A program made the translations under genes and the position numbers. From contig NZ_BCAG01000003.1 in assembly GCF_001293685.1 (NCBI RefSeq), positions 1,302,001 to 1,366,000 on the forward strand: 64,000 bases of DNA, read 5' to 3'. A model generated the notes under the pieces. That model was not told the origin of the DNA. It searched no databases and was given only the letters and a program-made list of their open reading frames with translations. This DNA is from Desulfatitalea tepidiphila. GTDB taxonomy: Bacteria; Desulfobacterota; Desulfobacteria; Desulfobacterales; Desulfosarcinaceae. Shown here piece by piece: positions 43,430 to 51,964 of the stretch (position 1 is the stretch's first letter; each line of letters begins with the position of its first letter).

Positions 43430-44610
43430 AATGGAGACAAACGACCCGATGACCTTTGCGCGCACCAAAGGCGTCTGAAGGAACGCGTGCCTTGCACCGC
43501 CGCTTCAAAGGGTTTGGGGAACAGCTGAAGACACAACTTCAGACCCCGGTAACGGCGATGATGCCCGCCTAAAAAGAGGGCGTTTCGAAAAGCCCTGATC
43601 CACCGTAACTCCTTCAAGATTTTTTCATTCAACTGTTTGGCATATGAACCGGCTGCTTTGTGCCAGTCAGGCGCACAATCGGTGATCGCCTGGGCGGCCA
43701 GGGCGGCACTGAGATGGGCATAATAGATTCCTTCGCCGAGCAGCGGGTCGGCGAGGCCGCACGCATCCCCGATCAGAAGCGCCCTTTTTGTCGCGGGGCA
43801 CTGGAGATAGTTGCCATAGGGCAGGGGATGGCTGTGTATGACTTGGTAAATTGCGTCCCGACCGATGCCGTTCAATGCCAGAAATGATTTGAAGGCGCGC
43901 TTGATTGAGCGCTTATGGTGGCGTGGCAGAAAGCACATGCCAATGGTCTGATGGGTGGCGCCGGGAAACGACCAGCCATATCCCCATGGCACATGGCCAA
44001 AATGAAGGGCTGCGAAAGATGGACGCAGTCTTTGGTCATTATAAGGCAAACGGGTCTCCACGGTGCCGGCCAGGTTCAACGTCCATCTCTTCCACGCGGC
44101 AGGGGTCTGTTGAAGCGCACTGCGCACCTTGCTCCAGACCCCATCGGCGCCAATGATGATTTGGGCCTTGATCCGCTGCCCGTCCGATAGGTCGAGCAGG
44201 CCCTCTTCATGATCGACGCGGACGACTTTCGCGGGTGTTTGTATATTTGCTCCGGCGGCCCTGGCCCGCGTCACCCAATAGGTGTCATAGGTGCGGCGAT
44301 CGGTAAAGTGAAAAGGGGTGTCGAGATGCCCCCGGGCGATCTCGGATTCGCGGTAAAAGATACGGTATTTCCCGCAGGAATGGTCGATGACCCGATCGTT
44401 ATTCAATTGGTCGATATTCGTATGGAACAGCTCTTCGAGGAGCCGGGTGGTTTTGCAGGTCAACAAGCCGGCGCATACCTTGGCGCGTGGGAAAACCTGC
44501 TTGTCGATCAGGCCAACCTGGAAGCCTTGGCGAGCTAACAACCAGGCGGCCGTGGCACCGGCCGGTCCCGCGCCAACCACTGCGATGTCGAAGACGAGGG
44601 GCCGGCTCAC
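43426..44610 (-). CDS. Geranylgeranyl-reductase-family FAD-dependent oxidoreductase
   Basis: A 394-residue flavoprotein. The FAD-binding fold starts at VVGAGPAGATAAWLLARQG. KVCAGLLTCKTTRLLE is the family's Cys-containing segment, QIIIGADGVWSKVR the middle motif and LLIGDACGLADPLLGEGIYYA the second FAD motif. Relatives reduce isoprenoid double bonds or hydroxylate aromatics. The gene overlaps the RluA gene upstream by 4 bp, so it is translationally coupled, although a functional link with RNA modification is not apparent. The substrate is unknown. Confidence 0.88.
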   Translation of the reverse strand: MSRPLVFDIAVVGAGPAGATAAWLLARQGFQVGLIDKQVFPRAKVCAGLLTCKTTRLLEELFHTNIDQLNNDRVIDHSCGKYRIFYRESEIARGHLDTPFHFTDRRTYDTYWVTRARAAGANIQTPAKVVRVDHEEGLLDLSDGQRIKAQIIIGADGVWSKVRSALQQTPAAWKRWTLNLAGTVETRLPYNDQRLRPSFAALHFGHVPWGYGWSFPGATHQTIGMCFLPRHHKRSIKRAFKSFLALNGIGRDAIYQVIHSHPLPYGNYLQCPATKRALLIGDACGLADPLLGEGIYYAHLSAALAAQAITDCAPDWHKAAGSYAKQLNEKILKELRWIRAFRNALFLGGHHRRYRGLKLCLQLFPKPFEAAVQGTRSFRRLWCAQRSSGRLSPF

Positions 44611-45512
44611 GTTTCAAACCCCTTGAGGTTGATTTTCGCTTCAATGTGTCCGTTGCCAAAAGGGCAATCAAGGGCGATTCGGAAGGCGACGAGTTGCAAC
44701 CCCTCGGGGCAGTGGTTGCCTCGTCCATAACGCGGATCGCCCATGACCGGAAAGCCGATGTGCGAGAAATGGCGACGAATCTGATGCAGGCGCCCGGTAT
44801 GGATCTGAGCATGGACCAAGGTCCGGTCCTTTTCTGGATCATAGCGGATGAAACGGAACCGGGTGAGTGCCGTTTTCCCGTCCAGATCGAGGTCGATGCG
44901 GCCATTGGAGGGGCTTTGGGTCAAATCTCCCCGCACCCACACCGCATACTCTTTTTCAATACGGTTTTTTTGTAAGAGGCCCGAAATTTTGGCTGCGGCC
45001 GGCTGGTTGTGAGCCAAGATGACCAGCCCGGACGCCTCCCGATCGATTCGGTGAACCAGAAAGACGTTCCGTTTCATTTTGAAATACTGCTCGACCTGGC
45101 GGGCCAGTGAACAGTGATCGCCATAGCGCGTTCCCTGGGTCAGGAGACCGGCGGGTTTGAACCAGATTGTATAGTGCCCCAGATCTCGGACACAATCCGC
45201 AATCGGCGGAGAGACGGCCAGGATCGCCGGGTCATAATATAGCTGTAACGTGTCGCCGGCTTTAAGAATCGTGGTGGCCTTTCGTAGTCGTCGTGGCTTG
45301 GATTTGGACCGGCACAACCACACGGCGCCTTTGATCATGGCTTGTTTGATGGACGATTTGGATAAGCCGGTTCGCGCTGCCAAGGCATCGCAAGCCGTAT
45401 CGGGGCAACCTGGGCCGAAGGTCACTTCATGTAGGGTGGCGGTCATTGGATCGATGCTGGCCTGGCGGGAAATTTGCACGCCCCTGTTATCGTTTCTGTC
45501 ACTGCGAATCAT
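44607..45512 (-). CDS. RluA-family pseudouridine synthase
   Basis: A 301-residue (or 279-residue, if starting at the ATG at 45446) pseudouridine synthase. An S4-like N-domain (LSKSSIKQAMIKGAVWLC) precedes the catalytic domain, with the active-site Asp in HRIDREASGLVILA and the closing HTGRLHQIRRHF and GDPRYG motifs. It isomerises uridine in rRNA or tRNA; the exact target site is not predictable. The 45512 start overlaps the upstream histidine kinase gene by 14 bp. Neither start has a strong ribosome site. Confidence 0.92.
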   Translation of the reverse strand: MIRSDRNDNRGVQISRQASIDPMTATLHEVTFGPGCPDTACDALAARTGLSKSSIKQAMIKGAVWLCRSKSKPRRLRKATTILKAGDTLQLYYDPAILAVSPPIADCVRDLGHYTIWFKPAGLLTQGTRYGDHCSLARQVEQYFKMKRNVFLVHRIDREASGLVILAHNQPAAAKISGLLQKNRIEKEYAVWVRGDLTQSPSNGRIDLDLDGKTALTRFRFIRYDPEKDRTLVHAQIHTGRLHQIRRHFSHIGFPVMGDPRYGRGNHCPEGLQLVAFRIALDCPFGNGHIEAKINLKGFET

Positions 45513-47238
45513 CTGGGTCGCTCGACGCAGGGTCGCCGACTGGGGCGGTCTTTCGGGGAAACGACATGATGAAGGTGGCGCCGGCGTCGGGGGCGGATTG
45601 CAGGGTTAGAGAACCCCCCATCTTCTCCACAAATTTTTTGACCATTGGAAGCCCGAGTCCACTGCCGCCAGAGCCTTTGGTGGTAAAAAACAGGTCGAAT
45701 ATTTTTTCCTGGCGGTCTGCGGCGATACCGCATCCGTTATCTGAAATGGTGACCTTCAACCGATCGTCGTTGTCCAATTGGGTGGCAATCGTAATTTTGG
45801 CGTTGGGTTTGCCCTTGACCGCATCGATGGCATTGACCAACAGGTTCAGCAAAATTCTCTGAAATTGATTGGTGTCCATCATCCAGGGAGGAATGTCCGG
45901 GTTGAGGTCCAACGCCAGTTCGATTCCTTTGCTTTCCAGGCTCTGCTCGATGGCATCCCGGTTGGAGAGGATGACTTTGTTGATCGATACCGGCCGCAGT
46001 ACGATATCCTGCTCTTTGGCAAAGGCCAGCATATTGACCGTCAGGTTGTGAATCCGGGTGAAACTCTGCTGGATGTAACTCCAGCTCTTGTTGATTTTTT
46101 CGTTTTGCAGCTCTTTGAGCTGAAGTTTCAGCAGATCCACCGCATTCTGGTTCAGGGCCAGAAGGTTTTTCATGTTGTGCGCCAGGTTGGACATGGTCAG
46201 TCCGATGGCCGCCATTCGTTCATTTTGGATCAACTCTTGCTGCAAGCGGACATTTTCGATGCACAGGGAGAGCTCGTTGGCGACGGCCGCGGAAAATGCG
46301 ACATCTTGCTGGTCAAACGCATCCAAAATTGTACGGCCGTCGATATACAGCATGCCGATGACCTTGTCTTTCTTGATCAGCGGCACCACGAGGATCGAAT
46401 TCAGATTGTGGATGCGGATGGATTCGGAGTCTTGAAATCGGCAATCCTCCGACAGGTCCTGGCTGACGAGGACCATTTTTTCCGTCAATACCCAGTCCAC
46501 GATGGTCCTGCTGATGGGAAACGAATCGGCCTCTTTGCGGGTGTCGCGATACTTGACGGCACCAATGCGAAGCTCTTGCCGGGGATTGGATATCAATACG
46601 ATCATGGCGCGTTCGGCGGCACCGATGGCCTTCAAGATCAGTTCCAGGCCCTTGTCGAGAATTTCATCCAATTCGTTGGTCGAGCGCAGCTTTTCGCTCA
46701 GCTGGTAAAGCAGGGACAACCGTTGATGCGCCAGCAAACTTTTATCCGGAGGTTGTGCCGCAGCACTCTCCGAATCCAAAAAAAGCGACAGTGCGGCATC
46801 TTCCGCTCTTTGGGCCAAAAGTTCTGAGGGGTCGACATCTTCCTCGCTAATGGTGATATCCGTATGGCTTGACGGCAGGATCGATTTGTACCCGCTTTTG
46901 TATTCTGGATGGGATTTGGTCAAAAAAATAAAAGTGCGGTCGCCGAAAGAAATTTTATCATGATGCTGGAGAGCGGCTGTTTTCACTCTCCTCCCATTGA
47001 GCAGCGTACCGCTTTCGGAATCGAGGTCTGTGATCAGATATTGTCCGTCTTTGAATGAAATCCGGGAGTGATTCCCGGACACCGAATCATGGGCGATCTG
47101 AACGACATTGCCCGGATCCCGGCCGATGGTCGTGTCACCCAATTTTATGGGCACCGGTTTGGAGAAGGACTCCGCGGGAAATGGAATAAGATAAGCTTCA
47201 AGGCCCTTGAGCGTTTTCTTAGCCCGTGGCGTTGTCAT
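45499..47238 (-). CDS. FHA-GAF sensor histidine kinase
   Basis: A 579-residue soluble kinase without membrane segments. An FHA domain (residues about 30-110: TTIGRDPGNVVQI, SVSGNHSRISF, ESGTLLNGRRV) is followed by a linker, a GAF domain (about 190-340: LDEILDKGLELILKAIGAAERAMIVL, LNSILVVPLIKKDKVIGMLYID), and the kinase core. The phosphoacceptor His is in MSNLAHNMKNLL. ATP-binding motifs are NLLVNAIDAV (N box), DNGCGI (G1), and GSGLGLPMVKKF (G2). FHA plus GAF suggests integration of Ser/Thr phosphorylation with a small-molecule signal. No response regulator is adjacent. It heads the three-gene minus-strand operon. Confidence 0.94.
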   Translation of the reverse strand: MTTPRAKKTLKGLEAYLIPFPAESFSKPVPIKLGDTTIGRDPGNVVQIAHDSVSGNHSRISFKDGQYLITDLDSESGTLLNGRRVKTAALQHHDKISFGDRTFIFLTKSHPEYKSGYKSILPSSHTDITISEEDVDPSELLAQRAEDAALSLFLDSESAAAQPPDKSLLAHQRLSLLYQLSEKLRSTNELDEILDKGLELILKAIGAAERAMIVLISNPRQELRIGAVKYRDTRKEADSFPISRTIVDWVLTEKMVLVSQDLSEDCRFQDSESIRIHNLNSILVVPLIKKDKVIGMLYIDGRTILDAFDQQDVAFSAAVANELSLCIENVRLQQELIQNERMAAIGLTMSNLAHNMKNLLALNQNAVDLLKLQLKELQNEKINKSWSYIQQSFTRIHNLTVNMLAFAKEQDIVLRPVSINKVILSNRDAIEQSLESKGIELALDLNPDIPPWMMDTNQFQRILLNLLVNAIDAVKGKPNAKITIATQLDNDDRLKVTISDNGCGIAADRQEKIFDLFFTTKGSGGSGLGLPMVKKFVEKMGGSLTLQSAPDAGATFIMSFPRKTAPVGDPASSDPDDSQ

Positions 47239-47404
47239 TTTGTGTGCTCTAGTCGAATTTTTCGAAAATGCCCTGGAGGAACGACACCGGATCCCATCTC
47301 ACGTCCAACGTTGATCCGGTATTTTCTAATTCAAAGAAACCTATTATGATATTAGAACTTTGTCAATACGTTGATCTGGATGTCAGGGATTCCAACTGAA
47401 TGGT

Positions 47405-47462
47405 ATTCATGAAACCCGGCGTGGGTGGAACAGGTGGCCGATGCCACACGCCAAGCGGTCAA
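47405..47462. repeat. Short dispersed repeat, copy 1
   Basis: About 58 bp (ATTCAT...AAACCCG...GTGGCCGATGCCAC...CCAAGCGGTCAA) recur at 52989-53045 with only a few differences. It contains a small GTGGC-CGAT-GCCAC hairpin. Both copies lie 35-55 bp upstream of a plus-strand gene with a strong ribosome site (47500 and 53100), so a regulatory role or an insertion habit is possible. Confidence 0.75.
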
Positions 47463-47499
47463 TGGCTTGTATTACCCCCTATCCCAAAGGAGATGGCGC

Positions 47500-47985
47500 A
47501 TGTTTACGTTGGCCGATATTTGTACGATTGCCATACAGATCGAGCGCAACGGCGAAGCAGCCTACCGAAAGGCCGCTGAAGCTACCAAAGTGCCTGAAGT
47601 GGCCCGTGTGCTCGAGATGCTTGCCGATGATGAAGCAAACCATCTGAGCTGGTTCGAAAAAATGGATGTCGCGCAAACGGTCGAGATCAAGGATGAGCAG
47701 ATTGCCCGCATCGGGCGAGATTTGCTCCAGGATATGATGGCGGCTCAGACGTTCTCTTTAGATCCAAAGGAATTGGCGGGCACGGACAGCCCTAAAAGCA
47801 TGTTGGATCAATCCATTGAGTTCGAAGAAGATACGATTTTGTTTTACGAAATGCTGTCCGGTTTTTTGGATGATGAGGAAACCAAGCAGCAACTCGACAA
47901 GATCATAGCGGAAGAACGGACGCACATCGCTAAACTCAAAGCGGTTCTGGCACTTTACCAGGAGCTGGAAAATCGGGTTTCATGA
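47500..47985 (+). CDS. Ferritin-like diiron protein (rubrerythrin-type)
   Basis: A 161-residue four-helix-bundle protein starting at ATG 47500, 7 nt after AAAGGAG. Diiron ligands fit: Glu in IAIQIERNGEAAYRKAAE, Glu/His in DDEANHLSWFEK, Glu in QSIEFEEDTILFYE and the pair in EERTHIAKL. There is no rubredoxin-like CxxC tail, so it is a rubrerythrin-related ferritin-like protein rather than a complete rubrerythrin. The likely role is peroxide or iron handling in an anaerobe. A copy of the short repeat lies upstream and a strong hairpin 23 bp downstream. Confidence 0.88.
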   Translation: MFTLADICTIAIQIERNGEAAYRKAAEATKVPEVARVLEMLADDEANHLSWFEKMDVAQTVEIKDEQIARIGRDLLQDMMAAQTFSLDPKELAGTDSPKSMLDQSIEFEEDTILFYEMLSGFLDDEETKQQLDKIIAEERTHIAKLKAVLALYQELENRVS

Positions 47986-48007
47986 CTGATTGTATTTGGA
48001 GGAGGTG

Positions 48008-48034
48008 GCAGGGTGGCATTAAATGCCACCCTGC
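48008..48034 (+). terminator. Perfect 12-bp hairpin after the ferritin-like gene
   Basis: GCAGGGTGGCAT pairs perfectly with ATGCCACCCTGC around a 3-nt loop, 23 bp after the stop codon. Only TTGC follows, not a T-run, so it may protect the 3' end or act as a weak terminator. Confidence 0.55.
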
Positions 48035-48384
48035 TTGCAAGAGAGGAAGATGATGAAAAAGTTAGGCTTCGTTATGAGTTAATGCAGAATTGATGCCAGA
48101 ACCAAAACAAAATCGAGAAAATAAAAAATAACATAAAATACAATAACATAAAATATTTTCAGTATGTCTTGTCAGCTGAATCGTCCGTCCTTTTTATGCT
48201 ATTTGCAAATACAAGTTGCAAAATGCAAAATGCTTAGGGGGAACAAAACTGAAACCTACGTCCAGTCGATCGTGCGGTAGTGTGCATTGTCCGGCCAGTG
48301 GATTAAATTTTTTTTCCATAGGGCCGATATTGATTGTGTCGGTCAACTCACGCCAACCCTATCGAACAAGAAAGATTGGTGCAT
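48035..48384. other. AT-rich intergenic region
   Basis: 350 bp with long A-rich tracts (48110-48160, AAAATAACATAAAATAC-like words repeated) and the near-repeat TTGCAAA / TTGCAAAATGCAAAATGC around 48205-48232. It should contain the promoter of the TerB-like gene. No gene of useful length is supported. Confidence 0.45.
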
Positions 48385-48798
48385 ATGGATTTTGATTTTT
48401 TTAATATCGATAGCTCTGAATTCGATATCGAGACTTATATACGGATGCTCATTGCGATTGCCAAGGCCGATAAGGACAACGGCCCGGCCGAGTTCAATTA
48501 TGTTCGAAAAAAGGCGCTTGCGCTCGGCGTCGATTACGATCTTTTCTTAGAAACTACCGACAAGGATTATCAGTTGACCAAAAAGAGGGTGTCGCGCTTG
48601 ACTGCCTTTATGATCCTCACGGATGCGATCGTTTTAGCCTCGATGGATCGCAACTTTTCACTCCCCGAACGTCAACGTGTTTACACCTATGCCCAGGACT
48701 TGGATATACCGCGCAAGGATGTGGACGAATTGGAATCCATCGTCCAGGGATTTCGCCGGTTGAACCGTCAGTGGCAATCATTGGTCAAGGCCGCATAG
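48385..48798 (+). CDS. TerB-like protein
   Basis: A 137-residue soluble, helical, acidic protein. MLIAIAKADKDNGPAEFNYVRKKALALG and the second DRNFSLPERQRVYTYAQDL unit have the spacing of acidic residues seen in TerB/DjlA-N-like metal-binding helical domains. I take ATG 48385 as the start; no strong ribosome site is visible and a GTG at 48334 is an alternative. The gene lies 17 bp upstream of the CaCA exchanger gene and is probably cotranscribed, so a Ca2+- or metal-related link is possible. Family assignment is moderate. Confidence 0.72.
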   Translation: MDFDFFNIDSSEFDIETYIRMLIAIAKADKDNGPAEFNYVRKKALALGVDYDLFLETTDKDYQLTKKRVSRLTAFMILTDAIVLASMDRNFSLPERQRVYTYAQDLDIPRKDVDELESIVQGFRRLNRQWQSLVKAA

Positions 48799-48815
48799 CC
48801 GCAGGTGGGAGGCCG

Positions 48816-49865
48816 ATGGCTTTTTCGATTTCCAGTGACAGTTTATCGGCAATACACGGGCAAATCTACCCGCGTTGGAAAACGCTGGTCGAGGTTCTTT
48901 CCGAAATGGAACCCTGGTTTTCCCTTTTTGTGTTTGTCGGGGCCTCCTTTCTCATGATTTGGCGACTCGGCGTGCTCGAGCGTAAAGGCTTGGAGGGAAC
49001 GGTTCTGGGAACGGTCATCATGCCTTACGCCTCTGGTTTTTCGAATCTGGCGTTTGCATTCGTCATGGGTCGTTCAGGTGGGAGTGGGACCTTGGTCCTT
49101 GAGAACTGCCTCGTGAACAACGTCACCAACCTTACGCTGTTGATCGGCTTGCCGGCACTGCTGTGCCCTCTATCCATTTTTCCAGCCAAAGGCAAGGCCG
49201 GTGCCAAGAGGCTTGCCTTCAAAACCCATCGGCTCAACTACCTTTCGTTGATGTTGACTCTACTGGCCGTCTTTTTTTTCACCGGTGTCCTGTGGGCACT
49301 GGCGCGCGATGGGGCTTTGGATTTCAGTGACGGGCTGGTTCTGGTCGGCGTGTTTTTGTTCTGGCAGATTTTTCATGTTTTTGATGTGCTCAAGCACAAC
49401 ATCTATCGCGGTCACTCTCTGAAATGGTCCATCGCCTGGGACGTCTGTCTGGTCGTTGGCGGTGGATTTTGCGTGTATCATGCCATAGAGGGGTTGGTGG
49501 CCTGGATCCCCCATACCGGGCCAGGAATTTTGGTGCTCGACAACCTGGGATGGCTCAGTGGTTTGCTGATGGTTTTGCCCAACGGCCTGTTAGCGATCTA
49601 TTACGCCCATATCAAACGAGCCGACATCGTATACAGCTCACAAATCGGGGATGGCCATATCTGTATCCCCATGTGTATCGGTCTTTTCGCACTTTTCAAC
49701 CCGATCAGTATTCCCAGTTACTTTCATCTGGGAATCATCCTCATCGGTGCGGCGGGGTTGGTGCATTTGTTTTTTATTGCTTTTTTGGGACGGCTGCCGC
49801 GCTTGATGGGTTTGGTGTTTGCGGCGGCATATGGTCTGTTCTTATATCGGGGAATATTGATGTAA
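48816..49865 (+). CDS. CaCA-superfamily cation exchanger-like membrane protein
   Basis: A 349-residue protein with about 9-10 membrane segments. The first alpha-repeat is clear: MPYASGFSNLAFAFVMGR followed by ENCLVNNVTNLTLLIGLPAL, like the GNxxxE/NxxGSNxxN motif of Na+/Ca2+ exchangers but with SN and NN/TN variants. The second repeat is LPNGLLAIYYAH. A cytosolic loop with basic residues lies between the halves. The ATG at 48816 follows GTGGGAGG. A TerB-like gene precedes it. The acidic residue normally in the first repeat (E in GNxxxE) is not obvious, so ion specificity is uncertain. Confidence 0.8.
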   Translation: MAFSISSDSLSAIHGQIYPRWKTLVEVLSEMEPWFSLFVFVGASFLMIWRLGVLERKGLEGTVLGTVIMPYASGFSNLAFAFVMGRSGGSGTLVLENCLVNNVTNLTLLIGLPALLCPLSIFPAKGKAGAKRLAFKTHRLNYLSLMLTLLAVFFFTGVLWALARDGALDFSDGLVLVGVFLFWQIFHVFDVLKHNIYRGHSLKWSIAWDVCLVVGGGFCVYHAIEGLVAWIPHTGPGILVLDNLGWLSGLLMVLPNGLLAIYYAHIKRADIVYSSQIGDGHICIPMCIGLFALFNPISIPSYFHLGIILIGAAGLVHLFFIAFLGRLPRLMGLVFAAAYGLFLYRGILM

Positions 49866-49992
49866 GTCCCCATTTTTGGACACAAATCCATACCCCCAAC
49901 TGGTTGAAGCTCCCATGGGGCAAGATTCACCGATCGCACCCTAATGATCTGAATGCAACCTGATGGGTTCGTCCCGGAACCCTGTGGAAATC

Positions 49993-50406
49993 CTATCTCA
50001 CGAGGTGTTTGATATCGCGTCTCTCCAAATTGGATGCGTCGACGACCCATTTGCCGGAAGTGTCCCGCGCGCCCTTGAGGCGGCCATCCTTCAGATAGCG
50101 TTCCACGCCATAAGGCGTCAGGTAGGTGATTTGGCTGAATCGCTCCAGGGAGTATCCATTTTGCGGGTTGGCAGCCGCCGGTTTTTGGGCAGCCGCTGTT
50201 TTGCTTTCAGCGGCAGGTGCTGCGATTGTCGATTCTTTTTCAGGCGAGGTCTGTGCGGGCAGCTGATCGGCGGAAATCATCCATTTCCCACCCTTTTTGA
50301 TGCCCTTTATTTTACCATCGCGCAACCATTTGGAAACCGTTGACGGGGAAACGGAGGCGCGTTCGGCGAATTGCTGGGTCGTGAACATATGGGTTGAAGT
50401 GGTCAT
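49993..50406 (-). CDS. Protein with two excisionase-type helix-turn-helix domains
   Basis: A 137-residue protein. The N-terminal domain (FTTQQFAERASVSPSTVSKWLRDGKIKGIKKGGKWMI) is an HTH_17/MerR-like winged helix. An Ala/Pro/Lys linker follows, then a second related domain (TYLTPYGVERYLKDGRLKGARDTSGKWVVD). ATG 50406 has AAAGGAG 8 nt upstream. It may bind two half sites with one chain. No phage or integrase gene is adjacent, so it is probably a regulator rather than a true excisionase. Confidence 0.82.
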   Translation of the reverse strand: MTTSTHMFTTQQFAERASVSPSTVSKWLRDGKIKGIKKGGKWMISADQLPAQTSPEKESTIAAPAAESKTAAAQKPAAANPQNGYSLERFSQITYLTPYGVERYLKDGRLKGARDTSGKWVVDASNLERRDIKHLVR

Positions 50407-50678
50407 CTGCAAACTCCTTTCAGTTGACACTTGGTCGATGAATCAAAAATCAACATATGAAGCCTTCAGATCATCTCAAAATCTGATGCAATAAGCAAGA
50501 GCGGGTACCTTGACCGCCCCCGTGCAATCGGGTCGCCGGTTTGCGACCCTCTGCCTGTTACAATTTCATCAAGATCCTTTTGGATAGCGGGGTTGCGACG
50601 GCTCAAAGATGGCGGTCGCTTTTTCCTCGAGGCGTCAAAAGGAGCGCTTTGCGCATCGTGAAATGTTCTTATGCCTGG
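50407..50678. other. Intergenic region between two minus-strand genes
   Basis: 272 bp holding the ribosome site (AAAGGAG) and presumably the promoter of the double-HTH gene. No repeat or RNA fold was recognised. Confidence 0.4.
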
Positions 50679-51725
50679 TCAGCTCAGTGTCGCCGTGATT
50701 TCCTCTACGGACGAGGCCACCTGGGCTGCCAGCTCTTCCAGGGTAGCGGTTTTCAGGACCATGAATTCAAGGCTGGCGGGTGATACGGGCAGGTCCGTAA
50801 AGCCGGGACCGCCCCCAAACCCGGCCAGGCAGGCGACATAATTTGCCAGGTGGACGATATGGGCCAACTGGTTGTCCTCGGATTTCTCCGGACAGTGGTG
50901 AAAGCGCATGGCCGCTGCCTGGCTATCCGGGAGTTTCCATTTTTGACAAAGATCTTGAGCGATTTCCGTGTGGTCAAACCCAAGAATGTGATGTTCGGCA
51001 GACAAAAATGAGGGCGATACATCTTTAAGATATCGATCGATCGCCTTGCGATGCTTGGCAATGTAGGGATCCAGGGCCAGTTTGCCGGCATCGTGAATGA
51101 GGCCGACCGAAAATGCATCGTTTTCCATGCTCGGCGCGCGTTTGAGCGCGATCAGGCGGGACGCCAGGGCTGTTGCCAGGCTGTGCTTCCACAAGCCGCC
51201 CGCATTCAGGCAATACCCTTTCAGCTGTTGGCCCAGCATCGAGGCGGAGGAGACCATGGTGATCACCTGTTCCAGGGTCTGGTATCCTAGTACGACCGAA
51301 GCCTGGTGGATGGAGCTCACCATGCCGCTGAGGCCGTAATAGGCCGAGTTGGCGACTTTCAGGATTTTGGCGGCAATGGCCTGGTCCGTTTCGATGATTT
51401 TTGAAATATCTTTGAAGCTTGAATTTGGATCGGATAATACCTGGCGCGCCTTGAACAATACCTTTGGCATCGGTGGCAGGTCGTTGATGCGCTTGATTAT
51501 TTTTTTCTTCATGTCATCGCTGGTCAGCTGCGATTCGGATTCTTCGTTCAACGGCTTAAACACCAGGCGATCACCGTCTGATGCGTCCTCTTTGGCGGGT
51601 TCGCGAAGATCCAAGGTGATCTTGGATTTGCATGCGGGACATGGAAAGGAGACCACTTTTCCATGGGGGAGACGATCATCCGGAAGGGTATATGTTTTGC
51701 CGCACTCTTTACAAGCAATCTGCAT
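50679..51725 (-). CDS. HDOD-domain signalling protein with N-terminal zinc ribbon
   Basis: A 348-residue soluble protein. The first 40 residues form a Zn-ribbon of the MJ0042/zinc_ribbon_5 type (IACKECGKTYTLPDDRLPHGKVVSFPCPACKSKI). From about residue 75 an HDOD domain follows: INDLPPMPKVLFKARQVL, ISKIIETDQAIAAKILKVANSAYYGL, SIHQASVVLGYQTL, LWKHSLATA, GLIHDAGKLALD and FHHCPEKS. HDOD proteins act as non-enzymatic signalling hubs. The start at 51725 has GAGGA 8 nt upstream; a longer frame to 51785 is less likely. Confidence 0.93.
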   Translation of the reverse strand: MQIACKECGKTYTLPDDRLPHGKVVSFPCPACKSKITLDLREPAKEDASDGDRLVFKPLNEESESQLTSDDMKKKIIKRINDLPPMPKVLFKARQVLSDPNSSFKDISKIIETDQAIAAKILKVANSAYYGLSGMVSSIHQASVVLGYQTLEQVITMVSSASMLGQQLKGYCLNAGGLWKHSLATALASRLIALKRAPSMENDAFSVGLIHDAGKLALDPYIAKHRKAIDRYLKDVSPSFLSAEHHILGFDHTEIAQDLCQKWKLPDSQAAAMRFHHCPEKSEDNQLAHIVHLANYVACLAGFGGGPGFTDLPVSPASLEFMVLKTATLEELAAQVASSVEEITATLS

Positions 51726-51964
51726 AGATGTCCTCACTGGTTCTATTGGACCTTTCGTCGCCCAACCGGGCAAAATTGCCGGCACGCGTATCAGACCGCG
51801 TAAATCCCGACAAAATATTCACCTTTTGCCTTTTCTGGGTCACGGTCAGTCTTATTATCGGTTTTATGGGTTGGAAAGTTGAGGATGTTTTTAACGTGAA
51901 CAGAGGGTTGATCTCCCATCCATGCGATCATCAGTCTATTCACTCATTCAGAAGGAGGTGTCCC

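Noticed and set aside
48050-48079. A 9-codon open frame with a purine-rich ribosome site (MMKKLGFVMS)
   Set aside because: Too short and with no amino-acid bias or downstream enzyme gene to support a leader peptide; probably chance or a remnant.
49993-50406. Excisionase of a prophage
   Set aside because: Although the HTH domains are excisionase-like, no integrase, attachment site or phage gene is near.
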